Positions 1 to 8,356 of a stretch of 32,176 nt of DNA are shown piece by piece (within the stretch, counting starts at the first letter, position 1; each line of letters starts with the position of its first letter). The stretch is taken from contig CAJWGB010000041.1 of NCBI GenBank assembly GCA_913031625.1, positions 1 through 32,176 on the forward strand. Direction: 5' to 3'. The notes beneath the pieces are model-generated. The model was given only the letters and a program-made list of their open reading frames with translations. It searched no databases and was not told the origin of the DNA. This stretch comes from an uncultured Planctomycetaceae bacterium (lineage in GTDB: Bacteria > Planctomycetota > Planctomycetia > Planctomycetales > Planctomycetaceae). Made by a program: the position numbers and the translations under genes.

Positions 1-981
1 CGCTGGGACACAATGTCACAAATGCACCTGACAGGCACGCCAGTGGCCTCCACGAGTCCTGAGCATCATGCCAATCCGGCTCTGCTGTACGATGCCACGA
101 ACCCATACGAGCAGCGGGTATCTGTCAATCCTGGTCAGACCGTGACAGGAATCAACTTCGCCAACTACGAAGAACCTGTCACGCCACCGCCACCTCCGTC
201 GTCTGAGTATGCCGGAACCGGTAACGTGAACGTCATCACTGCTGGGAACACGCTGATTCTGAACGGTGACGCAGGCCACAATGGTGTCTTCGTCTATCAA
301 AATGGCAACGGACATGTTTCGATCCGTGGCCTCGGTCAGACAACCATCAACGAGTCCGCAAACCCATGGGTCAGCCCAGGCTGGACCAGCATTAATGGCA
401 GCCTGATCAGCTACCTGGTCGGTGGCGATGACGCGATGGTCTTCGAGAACATCAACGTTGGTGCCAACATGCTGACCGATGCCGGACTCGGCAACAATTC
501 CATCGTTGGCCGTAACTCGAGCATTGGTACTTCGTTTGACGCCTACAGCAACGTTGGCAATGCACAGGTCCTGCTGGACAACGTCAACGTAGGAACGATT
601 GCAAACATCATTACGAGCGGCGGTGACGACAAAGTCGTTGTTCGCAATTCGGTAATCAACGGTCCACTGGTCGCACTGGCCGGAACCGGCGATGACCTGT
701 TCGCAGCTGACGGCACGACCGTCGGTGGCTACCTGTACTCTGACACGTCACTTGGCGACGACCAGATCGGTGTTGTGAACGGCTCGTCTGTCAGCGGTAC
801 CACAACGCTGGTTGGAAGCTCCGGTACCGACAAGGTTGAATTTGGAAACAGCAGTTTCGGTTCAAATCCAACACTGATTAGTTTCGAAGGCAATACAATT
901 CCAGACCTGAATCAGCTAATCGACGATATGATGACCGGTCTGGCTCAATCTGGACTTGGCCCGGGACTGGCAACTCCGTAA
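1..981 (+). CDS. C-terminal part of a large surface/secreted protein with 22-residue solenoid repeats (5' end outside window)
   Basis: The frame is open from base 1, so the first ATG at 13 is probably internal and the real start lies outside the window. Numbering from that ATG, residues 36-53 (VSVNPGQTVTGINFANYE) look like the end of an SdrD-type B domain or carboxypeptidase-regulatory-like beta-sandwich. A proline linker follows (residues 55-62). Residues 138-293 form about seven tandem repeats that begin with G-D-D, G-N-N or similar at residues 138, 160, 182, 204, 226, 248 and 271. The period is exactly 22 except for the last unit. The pattern is roughly G-D-D-x-V-x-V-x-N-S-x-V-x-G, as expected for one turn of a right-handed beta-helix. 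The short tail has no sorting motif that I recognise. The role is probably structural or adhesive at the cell surface; this is inference. A strong terminator follows the stop. Confidence 0.7.
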   Translation, partial: RWDTMSQMHLTGTPVASTSPEHHANPALLYDATNPYEQRVSVNPGQTVTGINFANYEEPVTPPPPPSSEYAGTGNVNVITAGNTLILNGDAGHNGVFVYQNGNGHVSIRGLGQTTINESANPWVSPGWTSINGSLISYLVGGDDAMVFENINVGANMLTDAGLGNNSIVGRNSSIGTSFDAYSNVGNAQVLLDNVNVGTIANIITSGGDDKVVVRNSVINGPLVALAGTGDDLFAADGTTVGGYLYSDTSLGDDQIGVVNGSSVSGTTTLVGSSGTDKVEFGNSSFGSNPTLISFEGNTIPDLNQLIDDMMTGLAQSGLGPGLATP

Positions 982-1004
982 TTCGGAGTTCACAGTTCAA
1001 TCAC

Positions 1005-1040
1005 AAAAAACGGCCGAAGGTGTTACCTTCGGCCGTTTTT
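1005..1040 (+). terminator. Rho-independent terminator, possibly bidirectional
   Basis: A stem pairs AACGGCCGAAGG with CCTTCGGCCGTT around a 5-base loop (TGTTA). It is preceded by an A run and followed by a T run, so it can work in both directions. It starts 23 bases after the stop of the solenoid gene and is the clearest intrinsic terminator in the window. Confidence 0.93.
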
Positions 1041-1240
1041 CTATGGAGACATGGAGGAAGTTGAACTGCAGGCCTGCTCCACTGTAATTGTCGGTCCTGA
1101 GTGTCCGTTGCAGGCCCCGTTTGTATGATGTGCAATATGCTCCCCATTGAAGAAGGAACAGGAGAGGCTGGGAAGTACGCGGCCTCGAACTCATTCTGCC
1201 GCATCGTAAGTATCTCGCCACACTCTTCGAACTGTTCTCC

Positions 1241-1903
1241 ATGAATGCTCCTGACCTTATGACCCTCGAGGATGTACGAACGCACCTTTACTCTGCTGTC
1301 ATCTGTGACGCCCTTGATTCACTCGGTTATAGCAATCAGTCACCTCGTGTTGAGCTGCAGCGTTTGACAGGCACGGGCACGATCGTGGGACGCTGTCGAA
1401 CGACTCTCTGGGCTGACATGTTTCATGAAGACCCAAGTCCTTATGAGCTCGAATTGCAGGCGGTTGACAGCTGTGAACCAGACGACCTACTGATCGCTGC
1501 GGCCGGTGGATCTATGCGGTCAGGCATCTGGGGCGAACTGCTCACGACTGCAGTAATGAATGGTGGCTGCGTGGGAGCCATAATCGACGGCGCTGCGCGG
1601 GATATCGAAAAGATCGAGGCGATGGGATTTTCTGTTCTGGCGCGTGGAAGATGTATCTATGACAGCAAAGATCGACAGCGTGTCATCGATAGAGATGTCC
1701 CGGTACAGATCGACGGCGTCACTTTTGCACCGGGAGATCTGGTGATGGTTGACTCAGATGGAGTTGTTGTGATCCCCCAGGAAGTTGAAGTTCAGGTGTT
1801 ACGACTCGCATGGGAAAAGGTTCACGCGGAGAATCAGGTGCGTGATGCCATTCGAAACGGAATGTCAGCTGTGAAGGCATATGAAACGTTTGGCGTTCTC
1901 TGA
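1241..1903 (+). CDS. RraA family protein (HMG aldolase / RNase E inhibitor-like fold)
   Basis: At 220 residues this is the usual length for the RraA/dimethylmenaquinone-methyltransferase-like family. It carries the family's active-site pattern: GELL at residues 98-101, then DGAARD with Arg120 and Asp121, and a late block reading APGDLVMVDSDGVVVIP. In family members with aldolase activity the Arg-Asp pair and an upstream Gly-rich loop bind the 2-oxo acid and the divalent metal. True RraA proteins bind RNase E. The sequence alone does not separate 4-hydroxy-4-methyl-2-oxoglutarate/oxaloacetate lyase activity from other roles. The ATG at 1241 has only a weak ribosome-binding site. The gene stands alone, converging with the secretin-like gene. 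Confidence 0.85.
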   Translation: MNAPDLMTLEDVRTHLYSAVICDALDSLGYSNQSPRVELQRLTGTGTIVGRCRTTLWADMFHEDPSPYELELQAVDSCEPDDLLIAAAGGSMRSGIWGELLTTAVMNGGCVGAIIDGAARDIEKIEAMGFSVLARGRCIYDSKDRQRVIDRDVPVQIDGVTFAPGDLVMVDSDGVVVIPQEVEVQVLRLAWEKVHAENQVRDAIRNGMSAVKAYETFGVL

Positions 1904-1963
1904 ACAACCCTGCCTTCTACGTTCAAGCTGACATCCGAGATTTGTCTTAACGGCAGTCTGTCA

Positions 1964-2947
1964 TCAGCGCACCAGGAGCGCTGGAAGCTCTTCTTCGATA
2001 TCCATGATTCGAGGCGTCAGCAGAAGGACAAGTTCTTCAGTTTCTCGGCCAACGGCTGTGTCTTTGAACAGTCGCGAAACATAAGGAACTTTCTTCAGGA
2101 CGGGTTGTTCCACCCGCTTCTCAACGGTCCGATAGAGTCCGCGGATCACGAGCGTTCGCCCTGCAGGGACATTTGCGGACGTGCGAATGTCCTGTGTGTG
2201 GACCGTGGGAACCTGCAGCGTAATTCCCTGCTCCTGAACCTCGAGCAGACCAACGTCCTCCATGGTCGACATGCGAACGTGCAGATCCAGTCGAACTCCT
2301 CTGTTCTTCATGAGTCGGCATCGTGCGGCAAGCCGTGTTCCATCTTCAAATTTCTGAATCTGCGGTGACGCCGCACCATTCTCATGGACTACGCCGACGA
2401 CAAACGGATAGACACGTGTATCTGCGATCGCGGCGGTCTGGCGATTGAACAGAGTCACTTTCGGCGCAAACAGGACGCTACTCCGTGCGTCTCCCTGAAC
2501 GGCCTGTAACAGGGCCTTCACATTCCGGTCCTCCAGAAGCTGAATGCTGACGGGCGCGTGCGTCTGGGTTCCTGTTTCGGCAGACACCAGCTGAACTCCG
2601 CCGGTTGCGGCGAGTTCTTTATCGGACACATCCGGAACTGACAGCTCATTCGACCGTGCTGCAACCTGCAGCGATCCACGCTTCAGCAGTTTCTGAAATA
2701 CTTCAGGAGGTGCAGAGAGAAATCGAGTTTCCAGAGTAATCTGCTGCTCTTCATCTCCAAACGCGTGCCCCGCCTGTGGAGGAGGGACGACTTCACTGTC
2801 GGTCGTAAAACTGAGTTGCTGAATTCGTTTTGGCGTCTGAGCGACAGCATCCACTGAAAGCCGTGCCAACGCCGGCGGAACGGCTTTGACCTGAGCCAGA
2901 GCTGGTGATGCAAGGAACGCTAGAGCGAGGACTGGAAGGGCGCGCAT
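1964..2947 (-). CDS. Short secretin-domain protein (GspD/PilQ C-terminal type)
   Basis: This is a 327-residue exported protein. It has an N-terminal signal peptide (about residues 1-18, ending ALA) and, in its C-terminal half, the bacterial secretin domain. The late block PAGRTLVIRGLY, then VPYVSRLF and ELVLLLTPRI, is the typical secretin ending. It lacks the string of N0-N3 domains of full GspD or PilQ and is about half their length. It may form a small outer-membrane ring or be a planctomycete secretin-like accessory protein. No type II secretion or type IV pilus genes flank it. It converges with the RraA gene and diverges from the PSCyt1 gene, so the 183 bases up to 3130 must hold two promoters. 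Confidence 0.82.
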   Translation of the reverse strand: MRALPVLALAFLASPALAQVKAVPPALARLSVDAVAQTPKRIQQLSFTTDSEVVPPPQAGHAFGDEEQQITLETRFLSAPPEVFQKLLKRGSLQVAARSNELSVPDVSDKELAATGGVQLVSAETGTQTHAPVSIQLLEDRNVKALLQAVQGDARSSVLFAPKVTLFNRQTAAIADTRVYPFVVGVVHENGAASPQIQKFEDGTRLAARCRLMKNRGVRLDLHVRMSTMEDVGLLEVQEQGITLQVPTVHTQDIRTSANVPAGRTLVIRGLYRTVEKRVEQPVLKKVPYVSRLFKDTAVGRETEELVLLLTPRIMDIEEELPALLVR

Positions 2948-3129
2948 GAGATTCCTTTCCGCAGCTTAAAGACGTTCACAACGCTGCTCATCCATGAGTC
3001 AGTCGTGCTCGCGTTGAGAGGGGAGTTCTGAGAGAAAATGGCTTCTGTTGGACAGTCGCCGAAGGGACCAGGTAGCATAGTGGGTTGTCGAATTCTGCCC
3101 TACCCCGGTTCACTGTCTTGAGGTCTGGT

Positions 3130-6039
3130 ATGAGCCGCTTCACTGCTGCCCTGATTCTGATTTTGGTGCTGCCATTGAGTTCATGCGCGGCAGCGGATTT
3201 TGAAAGAGATGCAGCGCCAGTACTCATCCGACGTTGTCTTGAGTGCCACAAGGGCAGTGACCCATCCGGCGGGCTCTCGTTTGAATCACGTGAGGCGTTT
3301 CTCAAAGGAGGAGATTCCGGTCCGGTCGTGGTAAGAGGCCAGCCCGCCGAAAGTCTCCTGCTGCAGCGAGTTCATGACGGTGAAATGCCACCAGCAGTCA
3401 AAGGGGTTCCGCAGCCACTGCCCCGCAGTGAGGCTCAGGCCCTGAAGCAATGGATCTCAGACGGAGCACAATGGCCGGAAGGAAGGACGCTGGATCTGTA
3501 TGAGGTCACCACCGATATCCGAGGAGGTCGGGACTGGTGGTCGTTTCAGGAGATTAAACGCCCGAAGGTCCCCCACACTCAAAGGGTGTCACCAATTGAT
3601 GCCTTCGTCCGGGCAACGCTGACGCGAGAAGGAATGGTTCCAGCGCCACCTGCTGCTCCACGGCAGATCATTCGACGAATGTACTACAGTGTCACAGGCC
3701 TCCCACCATCGTCGAAAGAACTTGCTGACTGGGAGCACATCCATCAGCAGACCGGCCACTTCGACGACCTGATCGATCACCTGCTTGCCAGTCCGCACTT
3801 TGGCGAACGCTGGGCAAGGTACTGGCTGGATGTTGTCCGTTACGCAGAATCCAGTGGCTATGAACGAGATCAACCGAAGCCGTTTGCATGGAAGTACAGA
3901 GACTGGGTGGTCAACGCAATCAACACTGACATGCCACTGCCAACGTTTATCAGGCATCAACTTGCCGGAGACGAAGTTCCTGAGCGGACGGAAGACTCTG
4001 TGATCGCAACCGGATTTCTTCGACTCGGAACATGGAATGATGAACCCAACGATGATGCGGACTATCAGTACGAACGCCTTGAAGACATGGTGCATGCGAC
4101 ATCATCAGCCTTCCTCGGCCTCACGGTGAAATGTGCTCGATGCCATGACCACAAGTTCGACCCGATTCCTCAGGAGGATTATTACCGCATGGCGTCCGCA
4201 TTCTGGGCCGGGCCAATCAGCGGCCGCCGCAAGGAACTTGGTGGCCCCACACAGGCAGAACTGGGATTGGAGCGCGTACTTGGCTGGACCGATATTTCAG
4301 CGACGCCAAAACCGTTACACGTCCTGAAGAATGGAGAACGGGACAAGCCGCTGCATGAAGTGATCCCCGCGTCACTCACCTATGCCCCGCACCTGGCAAG
4401 GACGTTTGCACCGCCGGAAGCCGGCGCCAGGACCACGAAACGCCGGCTTCAGCTGGCAGAGTGGATTTCCGACAAACGCAACCCGCTACCCGCACGCGTG
4501 TTTGTAAATCGAATCTGGCAGAATCATTTTGGCCAGGGACTCGTCCGGTCACCCAACAACTTTGGGTTTCGTGGTCAGCCGCCCACCCATCCACAACTGC
4601 TTGACTGGCTGGCGGCGGAGCTGATTGAATCGAAATACTCCGCCAAACGTATCCATCGTCTGATTCTTCAGTCGCAGACATGGCAACAGTCTGTGATTCA
4701 TCCAATGGCCCGTCAGTATTCGTTACGTGACAGTGGAAACAACTATTGGTGGCGAGCGGAACGCCGCCGACTGGATGCCGAAGCACTTCGTGATTCGCTG
4801 CTTGCAGCGACGGGCGAGATTGATCTGCGTGTCGGCGGCGAAGGATTTAAACCGACGATCAGCAGCGAGGCGTTGGAGGGTTTCAGTCGGAAGGGAGCTG
4901 TCTGGACGGCCTCTCCACCGGAAGAACAGAAACGTCGCAGTCTCTATATCTATGTGTCGCGCAGCCTCATGCCGCCAATGATGACGACATTTGATCAGTG
5001 TGATACGACACTTCCCAGTGCTCAGCGTGATGTAACCACAGTTGCACCTCAGGCGCTGGCTATGATGAACAATCAGTTTGTCCACGATCGCAGTGAAGCC
5101 CTTGCCGCACGTGTCAGGTCAGTCGCACAGATTCCCGATGAACAGATTGAAGCCGTGTGGCGTTTTGCATTAGGCCGGTCTCCCGACCCGCGAGAACACC
5201 AGCTGGCCTCGGCACACCTCAGGGAGCAACAGCAGAGATTTGAAACGGCAATGGAAACAAGGCCCAACACCAGACAGGAGACTCCCATTCTCCATGTCTC
5301 TGCCGACACCGGAGTCAGTGTCAACGCCCGGGGACAGGTGACGCAGTGGAAATCGAGAAGTGGGTCGCACGTTGCAGCGCAGACGACAGCGTCTGCCCAG
5401 CCGCAGCTCGTTAAGAATGTTCTGAATGATCACCCGGTAATCCGGTTCGATGGTCAGGGGAAGTTCCTTAAACTCAATCAGGAGCTTCTGACCAGCCCGG
5501 AGTGTACGATTCTTGCAGTGGTCTCGGACACGGCAGCAAAACCGGGACTGCGCGAGGTCATCTCAAACTGGAACCGAAGTGAGAACGTCACCACAAGTAT
5601 CTTTCTGGGGTTAAAGGACACGGACATAATTCGGTTCAGCGACCAGTATTCAACGGCCGGCACGATTCAGAATCGGCAGAAGCATTTCCTGCTGGCGGCC
5701 CGTAACGGCGGTAACGGCGCGTCGATCCGGCAGAACGGACGCGTCATCTCATCACGCGCAGCGGCGCTGTCTGGTCGGCGTCTTGGGACCGAATGGGTCA
5801 TTGGTCAGCAGGGAAACATCAATGGAGAATTCTGGACCGGGGACATGGCCGAAATCATGGTCTTTGATTCCGCGCTGACTGATGATCAGCTGAATCAGTT
5901 TTCGGAACTTCTGTCAGTGAAGTATGGGCTGTCATATACGGCACACAAAACACAGGGCAGAAGATCGCCGGCAGATCTGGCACTGGCATCACTCTGCCAT
6001 GTGTTACTCAATAGTAATGAATTTCTGTACGCGGACTGA
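3130..6039 (+). CDS. PSCyt1-DUF1549-DUF1553 planctomycete cytochrome protein with inserted LamG-like domain
   Basis: The product has 969 residues from the ATG at 3130, which has TTGAGG seven bases upstream and is followed directly by a signal peptide. A TTG 45 bases earlier is also in frame. The signal ends LPLSSC, compatible with a lipobox. Domains in order: PSCyt1 with the heme motif CLECH (residues 36-40); DUF1549 (PSCyt2), including SPHFGERWARYWLD and CARCHDHKFDPIPQ; then DUF1553 (PSD1), including RVFVNRIWQNHFGQGLV. A LamG/concanavalin-like region occupies about residues 717-930. The DUF1553 ending (ALASLCHVLLNSNEFLY) comes after it, so the lectin-like domain sits inside DUF1553. The family is thought to act in the periplasm in polysaccharide or sulfated-glycan use, but its reaction is unproven. 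The usual DUF1501 partner is missing downstream. Confidence 0.92.
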   Translation: MSRFTAALILILVLPLSSCAAADFERDAAPVLIRRCLECHKGSDPSGGLSFESREAFLKGGDSGPVVVRGQPAESLLLQRVHDGEMPPAVKGVPQPLPRSEAQALKQWISDGAQWPEGRTLDLYEVTTDIRGGRDWWSFQEIKRPKVPHTQRVSPIDAFVRATLTREGMVPAPPAAPRQIIRRMYYSVTGLPPSSKELADWEHIHQQTGHFDDLIDHLLASPHFGERWARYWLDVVRYAESSGYERDQPKPFAWKYRDWVVNAINTDMPLPTFIRHQLAGDEVPERTEDSVIATGFLRLGTWNDEPNDDADYQYERLEDMVHATSSAFLGLTVKCARCHDHKFDPIPQEDYYRMASAFWAGPISGRRKELGGPTQAELGLERVLGWTDISATPKPLHVLKNGERDKPLHEVIPASLTYAPHLARTFAPPEAGARTTKRRLQLAEWISDKRNPLPARVFVNRIWQNHFGQGLVRSPNNFGFRGQPPTHPQLLDWLAAELIESKYSAKRIHRLILQSQTWQQSVIHPMARQYSLRDSGNNYWWRAERRRLDAEALRDSLLAATGEIDLRVGGEGFKPTISSEALEGFSRKGAVWTASPPEEQKRRSLYIYVSRSLMPPMMTTFDQCDTTLPSAQRDVTTVAPQALAMMNNQFVHDRSEALAARVRSVAQIPDEQIEAVWRFALGRSPDPREHQLASAHLREQQQRFETAMETRPNTRQETPILHVSADTGVSVNARGQVTQWKSRSGSHVAAQTTASAQPQLVKNVLNDHPVIRFDGQGKFLKLNQELLTSPECTILAVVSDTAAKPGLREVISNWNRSENVTTSIFLGLKDTDIIRFSDQYSTAGTIQNRQKHFLLAARNGGNGASIRQNGRVISSRAAALSGRRLGTEWVIGQQGNINGEFWTGDMAEIMVFDSALTDDQLNQFSELLSVKYGLSYTAHKTQGRRSPADLALASLCHVLLNSNEFLYAD

Positions 6040-6182
6040 TCAGTCCTGCTGTTGGGAGCACGATGCTGCTTTCGGCATCTGTCTCATCACGGCACCTGGT
6101 CACTGTTGATCAAACGCCTTTTGGGAAAGGAAAGTCTGGCGGCTGCTTGAATGCAAACCCGACGCGTGACAGGGAATTGCAG

Positions 6183-6253
6183 CCGTCGTTGTAACAGGTT
6201 GCAGCGATTGACTTTGCTGCATGAAGGACATCCTAACCGAAGGCGGCAAGGCC
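6183..6253 (-). repeat. Dispersed repeat, copy 1 (minus orientation)
   Basis: Read on the minus strand, this 71-base core matches 14085-14155 (plus) at about 56 of 71 positions by hand alignment. It includes an identical ATGTCCTTCATGCAGCAA. Weaker similarity extends beyond the core: both copies have a 'GCAGCATTG' block on the side preceding the core. Both copies are intergenic and lie directly after the 3' end of a gene. No transposase is attached. The element could be a non-autonomous mobile element, a REP-like sequence or a structured RNA. Confidence 0.7.
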
Positions 6254-6465
6254 CCGCACTGGAACCGTCGCAAACCAATGCTGCAGATTACAGACGCAGC
6301 AATTGTCGAGCAGGGAAAGCAATCCCGAGTGATTTTGGGACCACATCCTGAACGGCAAGGTGGGTATGTCCCCACTACACCTTCTGGGCTCCGGAACAAG
6401 TGACGAATACAATACCCACCAGTGCTCCCGAAGATTAATGCGTCGCTGGAACCGCATCAAACTAA

Positions 6466-6660
6466 CAACTGCAGAAGTTGCCCCTTCAGGAAACGAGAAT
6501 CACTAACGCCGGAATGGAAACGCTGGCTTCATGCAGGAGTCTCAAAAAGGTCTATGTCGCTCAATCACGCGTGACGAAAGACGGCGTCGCGAAGTTGAAC
6601 TCTTTACTCTCCAACTGTGCAGTTCCCTTTGGTGACATCGAGCAACTCCACTGTGTCTGA
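6466..6660 (+). pseudogene. C-terminal remnant of a leucine-rich-repeat protein
   Basis: After an in-frame stop at 6463-6465 the frame reads LQKLPLQETRITNAGMETL, then CRSLKKVYV, then RVTKDGVAKL, then LLSNC. This is the repeat used in planctomycete LRR proteins (L-x-x-L-x-L-x-x-T-x-[IV]-T-[DN]-x-G), with the usual 'LxxxLPNC'-like ending. Only about two repeats remain and there is no ATG before them. The only possible starts are a TTG at 6478 and an internal ATG. It is most likely the 3' end of a gene whose beginning was lost. It ends just before the TPM operon. Confidence 0.62.
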
Positions 6661-6703
6661 GCACCAAAAGAAACACGTATCACTCCTTGAACTCAGGATG
6701 CAT

Positions 6704-7507
6704 ATGAATATCCCCAATCCCACCAGAATAACGGCCATCGTAATTGTTGTCGTGTGTTACCTGTCGCTGCGACCACCGTCGGTGTCCGCGATTGAAATTG
6801 ACCTGGAGCGACCCGGTGAGCGTGAATTCGTCCGCGACCTGGCTGGCATGCTGGACGAAGCGACCAAACGGCGCATTCAGGAGAAATGCGACCGGCTGCT
6901 TTCGGAAAAGGCGACACCAATCATCGTCATCACAATCGATTCGATGGCTGCCCGCGGAGCTCCAGGACTTCGAATCGAGACCTTTGCAACACTGCTGTTT
7001 GATCAATGGGGAATCGGTCAGGCAACGATAAATGGTCAGGACTGGAACACAGGAATACTGCTGCTGATATCGCAGGATGACCGCAAGGCCCGCATTGAGT
7101 TAGGTGGCGGATGGGGGCGTCGCGAAGACGCACTCTGCCGCGAAATCATGGATGACCACATTATTCCTGAATTCAAACGTGGTGACTTTGCGGCAGGGAT
7201 CGAAGCAGGTGTGGACGGCCTCGACATAATGGCTCGCAAGCTTGAGCTCCCCTCGGCTCCAACACCTGCGAGCCACTACTTCATCGGAGCCCTCGTTGTC
7301 GGGCTGATTATCTTTACGGTCGTCTCGCTGGCACGTCGTGGACAGAGCGGCTGGGCATTTGTTTTCTGGGCTGCCGTATTTTCCGTTATTGGAGCAATCC
7401 TGTATGCACTTGCGTCGAGCAGCGGAAGTTCAAGTGGTGGCTCATATAGCGGCGGGTCGTTTGGCGGTGGATCTTCAGGTGGCGGTGGTGCCACCGGGTC
7501 ATGGTAG
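6704..7507 (+). CDS. TPM-domain (YgcG-type) membrane protein with Gly/Ser-rich tail
   Basis: The ATG at 6704 is chosen because AGGA (6695-6698) lies five bases before it and a signal/anchor segment follows at once (TAIVIVVVCYLSLRPPSVSA). In-frame ATGs at 6617 and 6698 are less likely. The 267-residue product has a TPM domain at about residues 33-170, including the DLAGMLDEATKRRIQE start and the ARIELGGGWGRRED block. Two membrane segments follow and the tail is almost only Gly and Ser, as in YgcG proteins. TPM domains are found in a photosystem II repair phosphatase and in bacterial envelope proteins of unclear activity. The next gene starts 11 bases after the stop and encodes a second TPM-type protein. 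The usual LemA partner is not here. Confidence 0.87.
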   Translation: MNIPNPTRITAIVIVVVCYLSLRPPSVSAIEIDLERPGEREFVRDLAGMLDEATKRRIQEKCDRLLSEKATPIIVITIDSMAARGAPGLRIETFATLLFDQWGIGQATINGQDWNTGILLLISQDDRKARIELGGGWGRREDALCREIMDDHIIPEFKRGDFAAGIEAGVDGLDIMARKLELPSAPTPASHYFIGALVVGLIIFTVVSLARRGQSGWAFVFWAAVFSVIGAILYALASSSGSSSGGSYSGGSFGGGSSGGGGATGSW

Positions 7508-7518
7508 GAGAGAACAGA

Positions 7519-8196
7519 ATGAAACGAGCAACAGAACAATTCAATAGTGACCAGCGGAAGCAGGTCGAAGTCTGTGTTCAGGAGGCGGAGGCGAAAACAT
7601 CCTGCGAAATCGTTCCTGTCGTGGCCGGATCCTCCGGCCGCTACGACCGCCCTGAAGACGTTGTGGGCCTCTGGATGGCAACGCTCACTGCGGCCACGGT
7701 CTGGCTGCTGTCCCCACGTCAGCTGGACGACTCCGGCAACTGGGGTGGCTCCTCAATCGCCATCGGACTCCTGACCATGGTTGTCAGTGTGGTGGCAGGA
7801 TTTGTCGTCGGCGCGATTGCCGGGAGCAAAGTGGGGGCTCTGCGTCGACTCTTTACACCTCGCGCTCAGCAGTTTCAGGAGGTCTCTGCTCGCGCCCGTG
7901 AGGTCTTTTTTGACAAGCGTGTCCACCACACCTCAGGCAGTACAGGATTGTTGATCTATGTCTCACTATTTGAGCAGATGGCCGTGGTTCTTGGTGACCA
8001 GGCGGTAGTCGAGAAACTGGGGCAGGGGACGATCGACCAGCTGTGTGAGAAGCTGACCAGCGAACTCAAATCGGCTGATATTACGACAGCACTTAGTCAA
8101 GTGATTACCGAAGCGGGTACAAAGCTGTCGGATGTGCTCCCGCGCGAAGAAGGCGATATAAATGAGATTGCTGACACACTGATTCTGATCGACTAG
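7519..8196 (+). CDS. Second TPM-family membrane protein, with a membrane hairpin inside the domain
   Basis: The start at 7519 has GGAGAG six bases upstream; the ATG at 7501 would overlap the previous gene and has no such site. The 225-residue product begins like a TPM domain (residues 3-32, including TSCEIVPVVAGSSGRYDR). It then has two membrane segments at about residues 40-60 and 72-97, and resumes TPM-like sequence (VHHTSGSTGLLIYVSLFEQMAVVLGD). The domain is therefore split by a membrane hairpin, an arrangement known in the YgcG/TPM group. It is translated from the same message as the first TPM gene and the two proteins probably act together in the cytoplasmic membrane. The molecular function is unknown. 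Confidence 0.78.
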   Translation: MKRATEQFNSDQRKQVEVCVQEAEAKTSCEIVPVVAGSSGRYDRPEDVVGLWMATLTAATVWLLSPRQLDDSGNWGGSSIAIGLLTMVVSVVAGFVVGAIAGSKVGALRRLFTPRAQQFQEVSARAREVFFDKRVHHTSGSTGLLIYVSLFEQMAVVLGDQAVVEKLGQGTIDQLCEKLTSELKSADITTALSQVITEAGTKLSDVLPREEGDINEIADTLILID

Positions 8197-8263
8197 ACCA
8201 CAGTTTACGAGGCCGTAGCGTTCCCCCCCCCGGAAATCTGCTCGTCGCAGTTCGGTGGATGAA

Positions 8264-8311
8264 GTCGTGAGACTTCAAATGGTTCTCGGGGACAGCCTGA
8301 AGACTCACGAC
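8264..8311. terminator. Long inverted repeat between convergent genes, likely bidirectional terminator
   Basis: The arms GTCGTGAGACTTCA (8264-8277) and TGAAGACTCACGAC (8298-8311) pair at 13 of 14 positions around a 20-base loop. It lies between the TPM operon and the oppositely directed M14-like gene. It has no T run, so intrinsic termination is uncertain. A second small hairpin (CTAACA/TGTTAG, 8342-8360) overlaps the end of the M14-like gene, and a run of nine C (8223-8231) lies upstream. Confidence 0.5.
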
Positions 8312-8356
8312 GTCAGCTACGAATTCCGACAGGTCTACCTGCTAACACCGTCCTTG

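Larger units (their letters stand above)
6040..6703. other. Gene-poor stretch with repeat copy and LRR remnant
   Basis: About 660 bases between the PSCyt1 gene and the first TPM gene contain no convincing intact gene. Short open frames on both strands overlap each other and show no family likeness. What can be seen is one copy of a dispersed repeat (core 6183-6253) and the end of a leucine-rich-repeat gene (6466-6660). The stretch looks like a site of past rearrangement or gene decay, in the place where a DUF1501 gene often follows DUF1553 genes in planctomycetes. Confidence 0.6.

Noticed and set aside
859-869. GGTTCAAATCC, like a tRNA T-loop
   Set aside because: It lies inside the coding repeats of the solenoid protein and no acceptor stem, D-arm or anticodon arm can be built around it.
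6100-6403. Small open frames around repeat copy 1
   Set aside because: Frames exist on both strands with no initiation signal or family match; explained by the repeat.
8223-8231. Run of nine C as a possible phase-variation tract
   Set aside because: It is downstream of a stop codon in an intergenic region between convergent genes, not in a promoter or coding frame.
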